From positions 1 to 64,000 of the forward strand of contig NZ_JAHZST010000006.1 in NCBI RefSeq assembly GCF_019457885.1: a stretch of DNA of 64,000 bases, read 5' to 3'. Below, piece by piece: positions 16,732 through 23,843 of this stretch (positions are counted from its first letter, which is position 1; each line of letters opens with the position of its first letter). Origin of the DNA: Shewanella nanhaiensis (GTDB taxonomy: Bacteria; Pseudomonadota; Gammaproteobacteria; Enterobacterales; Shewanellaceae). The notes beneath the pieces are model-generated. The model saw only the letters and a list, made by a program, of their open reading frames with translations, was not told the DNA's origin and searched no databases. The translations under genes and the position numbers were made by a program.

Positions 16732-17429
16732 GGTATCACGACCCAGTTTTGCAAAAACAGCTGATTCATAGTTATGTTAGCGGTTTGATGAGCTATCGGG
16801 CTCGACTGCGGATGAGAGGGTTACTGCAACAGCTGCCTGAACTAGAGGCAAAGCTGTTAATTGCTGAGGCCGATTTTCAACTGCTCAATGCAAATCTGGA
16901 GCAGGCTGCACCTAGTGCTAAGAGCTGGACACAGATCCAATCACGGCTTGGTTGGCAAGTCGAGCGTTGGTGGCAAAAAATTAACTATTGGAGAGCCGCC
17001 TCAGCCGCATTATCGCTCTCTTTGCTTATGGCAATTACAGTGCAGGTTTATCATCCTGAGCAGGATGTTTTGTCAGAATATGTTCCCATCAGTTATGTCG
17101 GTATTTTAAATGGTGATGATACAGAGGCAAGTCTGGCGGCGGCAGTTCATCGCGCCACAGATGCAGAAGATGCTCCTTGGATGATGACCCTGCATCTGAC
17201 TCAGCCTTGGTCTGAAACAGCCGAGTCTGCTAGTTTATGGATCACCGATAGCCGTGGTCGTAAACGCTCAATGGGGCAGGTTCAAAGCCAAGATACCCAG
17301 CAGTTTCAGCTGACAGACTCCCAATGGCAGTTTATTCAAGGTGCTGTTTGGATGGAGTTGATCGCCGATAATAGTGGCGAGGTGATTTTGCAGGGCCAAT
17401 GCCTCTCACTAAAAAAGTGGCAGAGCTAA
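16716..17429 (+). CDS. Membrane anti-sigma factor, RskA-like C-terminal domain
   Basis: The 237-residue protein has a helical N-terminal cytoplasmic part ('LIHSYVSGLMSYRARLRMRGLLQQLPELEAKLL', about 8-50) that should hold the sigma factor. One membrane segment lies near 92-109 ('AASAALSLSLLMAITVQV'). The periplasmic domain contains 'WMMTLHLTQPWSETAESASLWITDSRGRKRSMG', resembling the RskA family. There is no HxxxCxxC zinc motif, so it is not a ZAS-type anti-sigma. The 16-bp overlap with the sigma gene implies translational coupling. Confidence 0.8.
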   Translation: MRIPLRYHDPVLQKQLIHSYVSGLMSYRARLRMRGLLQQLPELEAKLLIAEADFQLLNANLEQAAPSAKSWTQIQSRLGWQVERWWQKINYWRAASAALSLSLLMAITVQVYHPEQDVLSEYVPISYVGILNGDDTEASLAAAVHRATDAEDAPWMMTLHLTQPWSETAESASLWITDSRGRKRSMGQVQSQDTQQFQLTDSQWQFIQGAVWMELIADNSGEVILQGQCLSLKKWQS

Positions 17430-17568
17430 AATATAGCAATAATTTGTGTAGTCCATTTAGCGCAGGAGAGCACAAGAGTAGAGTGGACACTATTTCGCTT
17501 TAGCTTTAAGCTTGTTAGCGTAATAAGAAGACAGAGCCTCTATTTAGCAAAAATAAAAGGATGTCATT

Positions 17569-17643
17569 ATGCGCCAACCAAATGGATCTATGCTTTTGTT
17601 CACTCTTCCCCAAAACTTACTCATAAGTAACGTCACTTCATGA
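17569..17643 (+). CDS. Putative 24-residue leader peptide coupled to mipA
   Basis: ATG 17569, with AAAGGA seven bases upstream, opens a frame MRQPNGSMLLFTLPQNLLIS... that ends in TGA at 17641-17643. Its stop overlaps the ATG of the following mipA gene (ATGA). The mipA start has no good ribosome site of its own, so translation may depend on this small frame. It has a hydrophobic middle. It could be a coupling peptide or chance; only conservation would settle it. Confidence 0.45.
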   Translation: MRQPNGSMLLFTLPQNLLISNVTS

Positions 17644-18509
17644 GCAATCTTTCTCATCGCTGGCCACATCTCCTGACGATATTGTTACTAGCATTGACCT
17701 TGGCGCCTCAAATTTCCCGTGCATCAGATATCGCTAACAGTGTTGTTGGACGAGAAGATAACCGTTTTGTTAATGGTGGTTACTTTGAGCTGGGAGCGAG
17801 TGTTTATGGGGTGAATAAAATTGATGTTCGACAAACAGATCATCAAACCATACAACCTTCATTGCTGATAAGTGGCATGTACCAGTACAAAGGGTTATTT
17901 GTTGAGATGCTACATCAATCTCAAGATGGCATTAATCTGGGGTATAACTTTTGGAATTCAGAGAACTGGTCGCTCGACCTTCTAGTCGCTAATCTTCAAA
18001 GCTCTTGGGCACGTCCAGAAGGAATCGATCCTAAAATGCTCAATGAGGCTGGCCGTGATCTCTATTTGATGTCAGAAGAGTCCATCTATGTTGGGGCAGG
18101 CTTTCGTGCCACACGATATTGGGATGATCACTACGTATTTCAGTATCGCATAGTGAGTGATTATTATGATGGTCAAGGCCTTCAAAGCTCAGCCAGATTA
18201 GGAAAATCTTGGCAGGTTCGCAACTGGAACTTCCATGCACTGGCCAGTGTTGAATACGCATCGGCGACCTTGAACAATCACCTGTTTGGTGTGAGTAGCG
18301 ATGAGGCGACAACGCGATTCCCTGAGTATCACCCCGATAGCTCGTTTCATTATGGTATGGAGTTTGGAGTTGCTTATCCTCTGAGCGAAAGTCTTGTATT
18401 CCGTGCCATGTATCGCTTCAATGTACTGTCTGACGAAGTGACTGACAGCCCCTTTAATCAAGCTGGCCATGTGTCGTTTTTTAACGCCTCAATCAGCTAT
18501 GTATTTTAG
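17640..18509 (+). CDS. MipA/OmpV-family outer-membrane protein
   Basis: The 289-residue product has a signal peptide (to SRA-SDIA) followed by a predicted beta-barrel: 'GGYFELGASVYG', 'SLLISGMYQYKGLFVEMLHQSQDGINLGYNF', 'SEESIYVGAGFRATRYWDDHYVFQYRIVSDYYDGQGLQSSARLGKSW', ending in FFNASISYVF with terminal Phe. This is the MipA/OmpV pattern (MltA-interacting or scaffold-type porin). It is the first main gene of an operon with DUF3019, a response regulator and a sensor kinase, so its level is probably set by or sensed through that system. Confidence 0.85.
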   Translation: MSNLSHRWPHLLTILLLALTLAPQISRASDIANSVVGREDNRFVNGGYFELGASVYGVNKIDVRQTDHQTIQPSLLISGMYQYKGLFVEMLHQSQDGINLGYNFWNSENWSLDLLVANLQSSWARPEGIDPKMLNEAGRDLYLMSEESIYVGAGFRATRYWDDHYVFQYRIVSDYYDGQGLQSSARLGKSWQVRNWNFHALASVEYASATLNNHLFGVSSDEATTRFPEYHPDSSFHYGMEFGVAYPLSESLVFRAMYRFNVLSDEVTDSPFNQAGHVSFFNASISYVF

Positions 18510-18516
18510 GCGGCGT

Positions 18517-18906
18517 ATGGATAAGTTAAGCCTCTGGTTACTATTATTCTGTTTAATCATTCCTTTGCCCGTATTAAGTCAGGAAGGCTCAATCGTGTTT
18601 ACTGCAACCCCTGAGCGATGTGTTGCGCTGCACAAGGGACAGACCTGCTATCAGGATGTACTGTTTCAGTGGCAGACACCGCAAGTAGGTAGTTACTGTT
18701 TAGTTATGTCGAAAAGCCTGCATCAATTAGCCTGTTGGAATGGTCAAACAATACAGAAGTATCAATATAGTTTTGAAGGCGACAGTACAACAGCTTTTAG
18801 CTTGATCCGAAATGATGAAGCTGAGCCTTTAGCTGAGGTTAAGGTGGTGGTGACTTGGGTATATAAAGCACCTAAACAGAGTCAGTCTGGCTGGAGATTA
18901 TTTTAG
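18517..18906 (+). CDS. DUF3019 family periplasmic protein
   Basis: The 130-residue product has a signal peptide (MDKLSLWLLLFCLIIPLPVLS). The mature part has the spaced cysteines of DUF3019: 'ATPERCVALHKGQTCYQDVLFQWQTP', 'GSYCLVMSKSLHQLACWNG'. The function is unknown; in Shewanella-type genomes it sits with mipA and a two-component pair, as here. I took ATG 18517 (AGGCGG before it) over the longer frame from 18469, which runs into mipA. It ends 2 bp before the response regulator. Confidence 0.8.
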   Translation: MDKLSLWLLLFCLIIPLPVLSQEGSIVFTATPERCVALHKGQTCYQDVLFQWQTPQVGSYCLVMSKSLHQLACWNGQTIQKYQYSFEGDSTTAFSLIRNDEAEPLAEVKVVVTWVYKAPKQSQSGWRLF

Positions 18907-18908
18907 CT

Positions 18909-19613
18909 ATGTCAGCAGAAAAGCATATCTTGGTCGTCGAAGATGATATCTCGCTGGCTGAGTGGGTTAGCGATTACTTACTCGATCATGGCTATCAAGT
19001 CACGGTTGCAAGTCAAGGAGACTTTGCCTTAGAGATGATTGCTGAGGAGCAGCCCGATCTTGTTTTGCTCGATGTTATGTTACCAGTTAAAAATGGCTTT
19101 GATGTATGTAAAGAGGCGCGTGCATTCTATGCTGGCCCCATTCTATTTATGACCGCTTGTGTCGAGGATGGAGATGAGATCCAAGGCCTAGAAATGGGGG
19201 CCGACGATTATCTCACGAAACCTATTCGTCCAAAAGTTATGTTAGCTCGTATTAAAGCGTTACTGCGCCGTGCCATCGATGACAAACTTAAGCAGCAGCT
19301 GGTATTTGAATCTCTTACCTTAAATGCAGCTGCTAAGTCAGTGATGGTTGATGATGAGTTGTTAGATCTTAATGCCAATGAGTTTGATGTATTTTGGTTA
19401 CTTGCATTGCAAGCGGGAAAAGTGGTTAGTCGTATCGACTTAGTGTCTGAGCTTCGTGGTATAGAGTATGATGGCCTTGATCGCTCGGTTGATATTCGAG
19501 TGTCACGATTACGTAAAAAATTACAGGATGCCAAAAGTCAGCCCTATAAAATCAAAACCATTCGCGGAAAAGGCTATCTATTTTGCCGCGACGATGATGA
19601 AGCTATGTTATGA
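18909..19613 (+). CDS. OmpR/PhoB-family response regulator (RstA-like)
   Basis: The 234-residue regulator has a receiver domain: acidic pocket E11/D12/D13, phosphorylation site Asp55 in 'LVLLDVMLP', Thr at 'LFMTAC', Lys in 'DYLTKPIRPK'. A winged-helix DNA-binding domain follows: 'LDLNANEFDVFWLLALQAGKVVSRIDLV', 'RSVDIRVSRLRKKLQ', 'IKTIRGKGYLF'. It overlaps the kinase gene by 4 bp and is co-transcribed with mipA and DUF3019. Direct repeats with 10-bp period upstream of the second mipA (22305-22321) are a candidate target. Confidence 0.92.
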   Translation: MSAEKHILVVEDDISLAEWVSDYLLDHGYQVTVASQGDFALEMIAEEQPDLVLLDVMLPVKNGFDVCKEARAFYAGPILFMTACVEDGDEIQGLEMGADDYLTKPIRPKVMLARIKALLRRAIDDKLKQQLVFESLTLNAAAKSVMVDDELLDLNANEFDVFWLLALQAGKVVSRIDLVSELRGIEYDGLDRSVDIRVSRLRKKLQDAKSQPYKIKTIRGKGYLFCRDDDEAML

Positions 19614-20911
19614 AGAAACTCATCGCCTCACTGGTTTTAGTGGTGTTAGCCTCAATTGCCAGTTTAGGTTGGTCGATTAGCGAGTTTGCAAGCCTGCACA
19701 AGCCCGATACAGAAGCACTTACAACTGTTGAACACATAAGAGCACTGAAATTGATCGGGGTTGCTTTAGCGCAAAGTCTAGACAATGAGCAGGCCGATGA
19801 CAGTTTTATCGATAGCTGGAATCAATCCAATCCAGAGAAGCTGTCATTAATAGCCGAAACAGAGTTTATTCTCCCTTTATCACTGCAATCTCAGTTTAAT
19901 ACCGAGGCGTCTCTGTTACTTGAGTCAGCTGAAGGGATCTCGCTACATTATCGGTTACCCAATACAGGACAAGTGCTCAACATTAGCACCAAATTGGTGA
20001 CGTCAACGGATGATAGTTTAAGTTTAAATAAGCTCTATACCATGATCTTTTATGTGGGTGTGGTTGCGATTTTACTCTTGTGGGTATCACCCTTGATCCG
20101 TCAATTGTTGAATCTAAGCCAAACTGCTAAAGCGTTTGGTATGGGGGAGTTAGGGCAGCGGATCACACTTAACAAGACCTCTTATATAGGTTCAATTGAG
20201 ACCGAGTTTAACCGTATGGCGGATAGGATCCAGCAGTTAGTCGATGACAATAAACTACTGAGTCGAGCTGTGTCCCATGATTTGAAAACACCAATCGCAC
20301 GACTTAGGTTTGGTATTGAGGTGTTAGAGGAGAATCAAAATGAGCAGTTACGAGAGAAGTACTTCCAGCGATTAAATCGAGATCTCGATACCATGGAGGA
20401 GCTGGTGATGACACTGCTAAGTTATGCTCGGCTTGATCAAGCTAATATTCAGCCAGACATTCAACCGATAGAGCTCAATGCGTGGCTAGAACAGAAACTC
20501 GCTGAACACAATAGCGCTGCTTGCTCTGTTAATTTTGTACCTTTGCCGCAGCCAGTCATTGTTAATAGCGATCCTAAATATTTATCGATGCAAGTGAGTA
20601 ACTTGCTCAATAATGCTCAAGGCTTTGGTCAATCAAAGGCGCAAGTATTGCTAGTTGTCGAGGCGGATGAAGTGTGGATCCATATTGATGATGACGGTCC
20701 TGGGATAGATGCAGAGGAAGCTGAGCAGATCATTAAACCTTTTGTTCGCGGTAAACAGAGCCGTGATAACTCTGGGCATGGCATGGGGCTGGCAATTGTA
20801 AGCCGTATTGGTTTCTGGATGGGCTCAACATTATCTATTGGTCATGCTCCTACGCTTGGGGGGGCACGCATGTCACTTAGGTTTACATCTTTTAAAGGCT
20901 CAGAAAAATAG
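19610..20911 (+). CDS. Sensor histidine kinase (RstB-like)
   Basis: The 433-residue kinase has a membrane segment near 4-24, a periplasmic sensor of about 115 residues, a second segment near 142-163, a HAMP domain, the H box 'AVSHDLKTPIARLRF' with phospho-His223, the N box 'NLLNNAQGF', and ATP-lid motifs 'DDDGPGID' and 'GHGMGLAIVSRI'. It is the cognate partner of the response regulator it overlaps. The signal is unknown; the operon context suggests the outer membrane or a cationic/antimicrobial stress. A terminator follows at 20951. Confidence 0.93.
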   Translation: MKKLIASLVLVVLASIASLGWSISEFASLHKPDTEALTTVEHIRALKLIGVALAQSLDNEQADDSFIDSWNQSNPEKLSLIAETEFILPLSLQSQFNTEASLLLESAEGISLHYRLPNTGQVLNISTKLVTSTDDSLSLNKLYTMIFYVGVVAILLLWVSPLIRQLLNLSQTAKAFGMGELGQRITLNKTSYIGSIETEFNRMADRIQQLVDDNKLLSRAVSHDLKTPIARLRFGIEVLEENQNEQLREKYFQRLNRDLDTMEELVMTLLSYARLDQANIQPDIQPIELNAWLEQKLAEHNSAACSVNFVPLPQPVIVNSDPKYLSMQVSNLLNNAQGFGQSKAQVLLVVEADEVWIHIDDDGPGIDAEEAEQIIKPFVRGKQSRDNSGHGMGLAIVSRIGFWMGSTLSIGHAPTLGGARMSLRFTSFKGSEK

Positions 20912-20950
20912 ACCTTTATAAACCGTCTTAACTAAAAACTGTAAAAGAGA

Positions 20951-20973
20951 AAGCGCCTTAAAGTAAGGCGCTT
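20951..20973. terminator. Bidirectional terminator between convergent operons
   Basis: A perfect stem AAGCGCCTTA / TAAGGCGCTT with loop AAG, between the kinase gene (+) and the lipoprotein gene (-). Confidence 0.8.
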
Positions 20974-20996
20974 ATATTCAATGCAGTTGCTACTGC

Positions 20997-21452
20997 TTAA
21001 CTCTCAGGGCTCACATGGTTCAAAATGTAGTTGACATCATACACTCTGCCACCTGAGTCGGTGATGTTGCTATTGAGTCCAGTTACTTCAACGACTGAAG
21101 AGGTCTCTTTGTCATAGGTTGAGCTACCCCATAAAATATCACTATTGCTGCTCCCTATACCGAACTGTCCAACTGAATCGCGATTGGTTTGCTCATTAGT
21201 AAAGGTAAAGTAACGATAACCAGCTTGCTTACAAACCTCTGCTGATTTTAGCATGACATATTTACGTGTTAATGCTCTGTCTGTGTTGGTGTTGCCAACA
21301 AAACTTATCTGCCAGCTGTCAGGTGCTATTTGCACTGTTTCAAAGCCTTTACCGAAAGTCCAAAAGCTTTTCTCTGTATCGTAAGGAGTGGCACAAGCGC
21401 TCAATATGAGTGCCAGTGCGAGAGTTACGGATAAACTTCTTAATGATTTCAT
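20997..21452 (-). CDS. Small lipoprotein, CC0125/CC1285-like
   Basis: The 151-residue predicted lipoprotein has a signal ending in the lipobox ILSAC, then 'ATPYDTEKSFWTFGKGFETVQIAPDSWQISFVGNTNTDR', 'KYVMLKSAEVCKQAGYRYFTF'. This layout resembles the CC0125/CC1285 family of small proteobacterial lipoproteins of unknown function. I used ATG 21452; the frame is open upstream but lacks a signal there. It starts 11 bp after the second mipA stop, so the two form an operon. Confidence 0.75.
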   Translation of the reverse strand: MKSLRSLSVTLALALILSACATPYDTEKSFWTFGKGFETVQIAPDSWQISFVGNTNTDRALTRKYVMLKSAEVCKQAGYRYFTFTNEQTNRDSVGQFGIGSSNSDILWGSSTYDKETSSVVEVTGLNSNITDSGGRVYDVNYILNHVSPES

Positions 21453-21463
21453 AATATTTCTCA

Positions 21464-22237
21464 CTAAAAACTGTAGCTGACACCAAGTGTGGTAATCCAT
21501 TGGTTTTTGCTATCGACAAGGGGAGAATCAGCTATTTCTGATGTTAGATGGGAGTAGCCTGCTGCCTGAGTAATGTCTAGGTGATCAGTGAGCGGTACGA
21601 CCATTACATAACCCACTTGATAGGTAAATGCATCCTTGCCTTTAAATTCTGGGCGCTTGGTTGTGGCATCGGCCTTGGATACTCCAGTGTAGTAATCAAC
21701 ATAATCTTGACTGAAATAATGTACGCCAGCGTAAGGAACGATATCTGCGAAGCCGACGTTCATAGGGAGATAGTATGTGATATCTGCTTGGTAGCCGCCG
21801 TATACATCGGTTACATCATGTTGGAACTTAGTTGACAAGGTTCCATTCCCAAGCCTGATGTCGACGTTCAAACCTAAATCACCACTGATTTTACGATCTT
21901 TCATGCCAGCTAACACATCGGCATCTTTTGCGTCAAAACCTGGGTTACCCACGGCAAAAACACTGAAGTTTATCTTGCTGTTGTTGTCACCTAAAAAGCG
22001 GTAGTTGATGCCTGCTAGATCGGCATTAAAATCTTCGCCGTGGTAACCACCGTTAAAATAAACGCCTGTTGTATGATCTTGGCCTTTATAGAGCTCACTG
22101 CCAGTTGCTACGCCAGCACCTGCAAAGAACTGACCTTGGTGGCTGTATATATTACCGTTGCGGATATAAGTGTTATCAGCAGCGAAGGCGTGGCTAGACA
22201 GTAGGACTGCAGAGATAGCGAAGCATAATTTTTTCAT
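21464..22237 (-). CDS. MipA/OmpV-family outer-membrane protein, second copy
   Basis: The 257-residue product has a signal peptide (to AFA-ADNT), then beta-barrel strands 'GQFFAGAGVATGSELYKGQDHTTGVYFNGGYHG', 'ISGDLGLNVDIRLGNGTLSTKFQHDVTDVYGGYQADITYYLP', ending 'SYSF'. The C-terminal 'EIADSPLVDSKNQ' is typical of MipA. ATG 22237 has AAGGATC upstream and starts the signal peptide; the longer frame from 22378 reads through repeat-derived sequence and is rejected. Its promoter carries a 10-bp-period direct repeat. It is paralogous to the gene at 17640. Confidence 0.82.
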   Translation of the reverse strand: MKKLCFAISAVLLSSHAFAADNTYIRNGNIYSHQGQFFAGAGVATGSELYKGQDHTTGVYFNGGYHGEDFNADLAGINYRFLGDNNSKINFSVFAVGNPGFDAKDADVLAGMKDRKISGDLGLNVDIRLGNGTLSTKFQHDVTDVYGGYQADITYYLPMNVGFADIVPYAGVHYFSQDYVDYYTGVSKADATTKRPEFKGKDAFTYQVGYVMVVPLTDHLDITQAAGYSHLTSEIADSPLVDSKNQWITTLGVSYSF

Positions 22238-22269
22238 GGTGTGATCCTTAAAAACTGTATCGAGTGACT

Positions 22270-22321
22270 GTAGAGCTACTATATTCGAGCTATAATTTTC
22301 ACTCTGTATCCAAATGTATCC
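22270..22321 (-). promoter_or_regulatory. Promoter with OmpR-type direct repeat upstream of the second mipA
   Basis: TGTATCC occurs at 22305-22311 and 22315-22321 (minus strand GGATACA, TTT, GGATACA), a 10-bp period as used by OmpR/PhoB-family dimers. A TATAGT -10 (minus strand, about 22278-22283) has its -35 position about 17 bp further on, right next to the repeat. That is the usual place for an activator of this family. Confidence 0.45.
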
Positions 22322-22410
22322 TGATACCGTTTTACTGATCAGCCTGAAGAATCTAAGTGTGCTTACCTCTTTAACCATCAGCGATTCGAACCCTGTTTTC
22401 GTTCAGATAC

Positions 22411-22439
22411 AAAAAAGCCATCAGGGTTATGTGATGGCT
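22411..22439 (-). terminator. Terminator 4 of the 6S tail array
   Basis: AGCCATCA, loop CATAACCC, TGATGGCT, then TTTTTT on the minus strand. It is nearly identical to the terminator directly after 6S RNA. Confidence 0.8.
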
Positions 22440-22562
22440 AATTTGCTGTTCGAAACTCGAACCTAGGTCTTAGAACCTTCTTTATTTAAATTGCTCTCCA
22501 AATACCCGTTACCGCCAAGTTTTTGGTCGAGAGTCCCTTGAACCGCACTTTCGTTCAGACAT

Positions 22563-22593
22563 AAAAAAACCACTGTTATTGCTAACAATGGCT
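22563..22593 (-). terminator. Terminator 3 of the 6S tail array
   Basis: GCCATTGTTA, loop GCAA, TAACAGTGGT, then a seven-T run on the minus strand; one G-T wobble and one mismatch at the base. Confidence 0.8.
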
Positions 22594-22714
22594 TTCTCTT
22601 TTACTCGAAACCCGCGGCTCGAAGCTCGCAGCTTTCATTATAAATTGCTCTCCAAATACCCGTTACTGCCAAGTTTTTGGTCGAGAGTCCCTTGAACCGC
22701 ACTTTCGTTCAGAC

Positions 22715-22748
22715 ATAAAAAAACCACTGTTATTGGTAACAATGGTTT
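22715..22748 (-). terminator. Terminator 2 of the 6S tail array
   Basis: AAACCATTGTTA pairs with TAACAGTGGTTT (one wobble), followed by Ts on the minus strand. Confidence 0.8.
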
Positions 22749-22833
22749 CTCCATAAAATAAATTGCTCTCCAAAGACCCGTTACCGCCAAGCTTTTGATC
22801 GAGAGTTCCTTGAACCCTGTTTTCGTTCAGATA

Positions 22834-22863
22834 CAAAAAAGCCATCAGGGTAATGTGATGGCT
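22834..22863 (-). terminator. Terminator 1, directly downstream of 6S RNA
   Basis: AGCCATCA, loop CATTACCC, TGATGGCT, then TTTTTT on the minus strand, about 50 nt past the mature 6S 3' end. Confidence 0.85.
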
Positions 22864-22914
22864 AATTTGCTGTTCGAACTTCGAACCTAGGTCCTAGAAC
22901 CTTCTTTATTTAAA

Positions 22915-23096
22915 TTGCTCTCCAAACTACCGTTACCGGCGTAGCCCTTGAACCGTAGGTTCAAGGCGGGTAAATGAATAAATCCTAAGGCTTCTCGATA
23001 CGAGCCGAGCTTGCACAGTGTCAATAAAACATTCACCCTGGGTTTGTAAGTATCGGCACAGGGACATTGCCGGCTCACGCGTAGCCCAGAGAGCAA
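22915..23096 (-). ncRNA. ssrS: 6S RNA
   Basis: About 182 nt, close to the E. coli length of 184. Minus-strand matches to E. coli 6S are CCCTGTGCCGATA (23051-23063), GAGAAGCCTTA (22986-22996), and the hairpin CCTTGAACC / GGTTCAAGG (22946-22966). The ends pair perfectly (TTGCTCTC with GAGAGCAA), closing the long rod that mimics an open promoter and binds sigma-70 RNA polymerase in stationary phase. It lies directly downstream of zapA, the standard location. Ends are set from the closing stem and may be off by a few nt. Confidence 0.95.
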
Positions 23097-23139
23097 AACT
23101 GGTGTATTTAATTCAAATCTAATGGTTTAACCATCTTGT

Positions 23140-23161
23140 CGCTATAGTATTTACTATAGCG
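23140..23161. promoter_or_regulatory. Perfect palindrome between zapA and 6S RNA
   Basis: CGCTATAGTA, two bases, then TACTATAGCG: a 22-bp symmetrical site 44 bp upstream of the 6S 5' end. A second, smaller one (ATGGTT-T-AACCAT, 23122-23134) is next to it. There is no T-run, so it is not a normal terminator; it may be an operator at the 6S promoter. Confidence 0.5.
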
Positions 23162-23199
23162 TTATCTTCTCTTGCTGACCGAATAAAATACGTAAACTG

Positions 23200-23508
23200 T
23201 TAATCTTCTTTGGTTGAACGCTCAACTAAGGCGTCCTCTAAAGTTGATTGTAGCAGACCGATCTTCTCATCCATCTGTCTATTGTAATCTTGATTTTTCT
23301 GCTGCTCTTCCAGCAGTTCATAGCCTATGTTCAGCGCCGCCATAATGGCAATCTCTTCACGACTTAAGTTGTTAGTTCTCGCTTTTAGCGAGGTTAACTG
23401 CTTCTCAAGTTTTTGTGCCACGTGCTGCAATGCTGTCTCTTGTCCCGGAGGGCAAGCGATGGAGTATGTGCGGCCTAGTAAGCTAATTTCAATAGCGTGG
23501 CTACTCAT
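23200..23508 (-). CDS. zapA: Cell division protein ZapA
   Basis: The 102-residue protein has the ZapA N-terminal beta domain ('AIEISLLGRTYSIACPPGQETALQHVAQKLEKQLTSL') and a long C-terminal coiled coil ('EEIAIMAALNIGYELLEEQQKNQDYNRQMDEKIGLLQSTLEDAL'). ZapA crosslinks FtsZ filaments at midcell. It is followed by 6S RNA on the same strand and faces ygfB, the widely conserved arrangement. Confidence 0.95.
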   Translation of the reverse strand: MSSHAIEISLLGRTYSIACPPGQETALQHVAQKLEKQLTSLKARTNNLSREEIAIMAALNIGYELLEEQQKNQDYNRQMDEKIGLLQSTLEDALVERSTKED

Positions 23509-23843
23509 GAAGCTGTGGGTCCTTAAGTTTGGCTCTTGAGCGGACTATAAAGGTCTACCTATCAAAGTGCAACATGAGTCGGGCTTTAGATGGATAACTT
23601 TAGATTAAATGTTGTTTAGATAGACAGACTTGAATAGTTAGTAGGCATTTCGTTGGATTTTTTGAACAGCGCTTTTAATCGTGAGTTATCCCGTTTCTAG
23701 CTCGCTTTTCTCAATTCCCGGCTCTTTTTTAAGCTTTCTCTGAAATTTGTGGATGTTAACCCTGCCATATGCTGGGTTTTCTTGGCTGTATCTGTCACTT
23801 CTGCTAGCATGAGCATAGTAATTTGTGTCATTGGAATATTGTT
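23509..23843. other. Divergent promoter region between zapA and ygfB
   Basis: About 335 bp without a gene. It must hold promoters for both genes. I see no repeat or strong operator in it. Confidence 0.4.

Larger units (their letters stand above)
22383..22912 (-). repeat. Tandem array of decayed 6S RNA 3'-end copies
   Basis: Three copies of a 54-nt unit (22763-22816, 22645-22698, 22491-22544) match the 3' end of the 6S RNA gene (22915-22954). On the minus strand each begins GGTTCAAGG, contains GGTAACGG and ends GGAGAGCAATTTA. Each copy, including the true 6S end, is followed by a hairpin and T-run. The spacer after 6S and after the last copy are nearly identical, as are the two middle ones, giving the order A-B-B-A. 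Short open frames read through the array but are repeat artefacts. Confidence 0.85.

Noticed and set aside
22238..22378. N-terminal extension of the second MipA protein
   Set aside because: The signal peptide begins at 22237 after AAGGATC; the extension contains the promoter and part of the repeat flank.
22381..22410. tRNA-like T-arm (GGGTTCGAATC on the minus strand)
   Set aside because: The stem has a mismatch and no anticodon arm, D arm or acceptor partner is present; it is the end of the 6S tail array.
22663..23096. Two short frames sharing the word GGNGSLESNL
   Set aside because: They are read through the 6S RNA gene and its repeated tail; the shared peptide is a by-product of the repeats.
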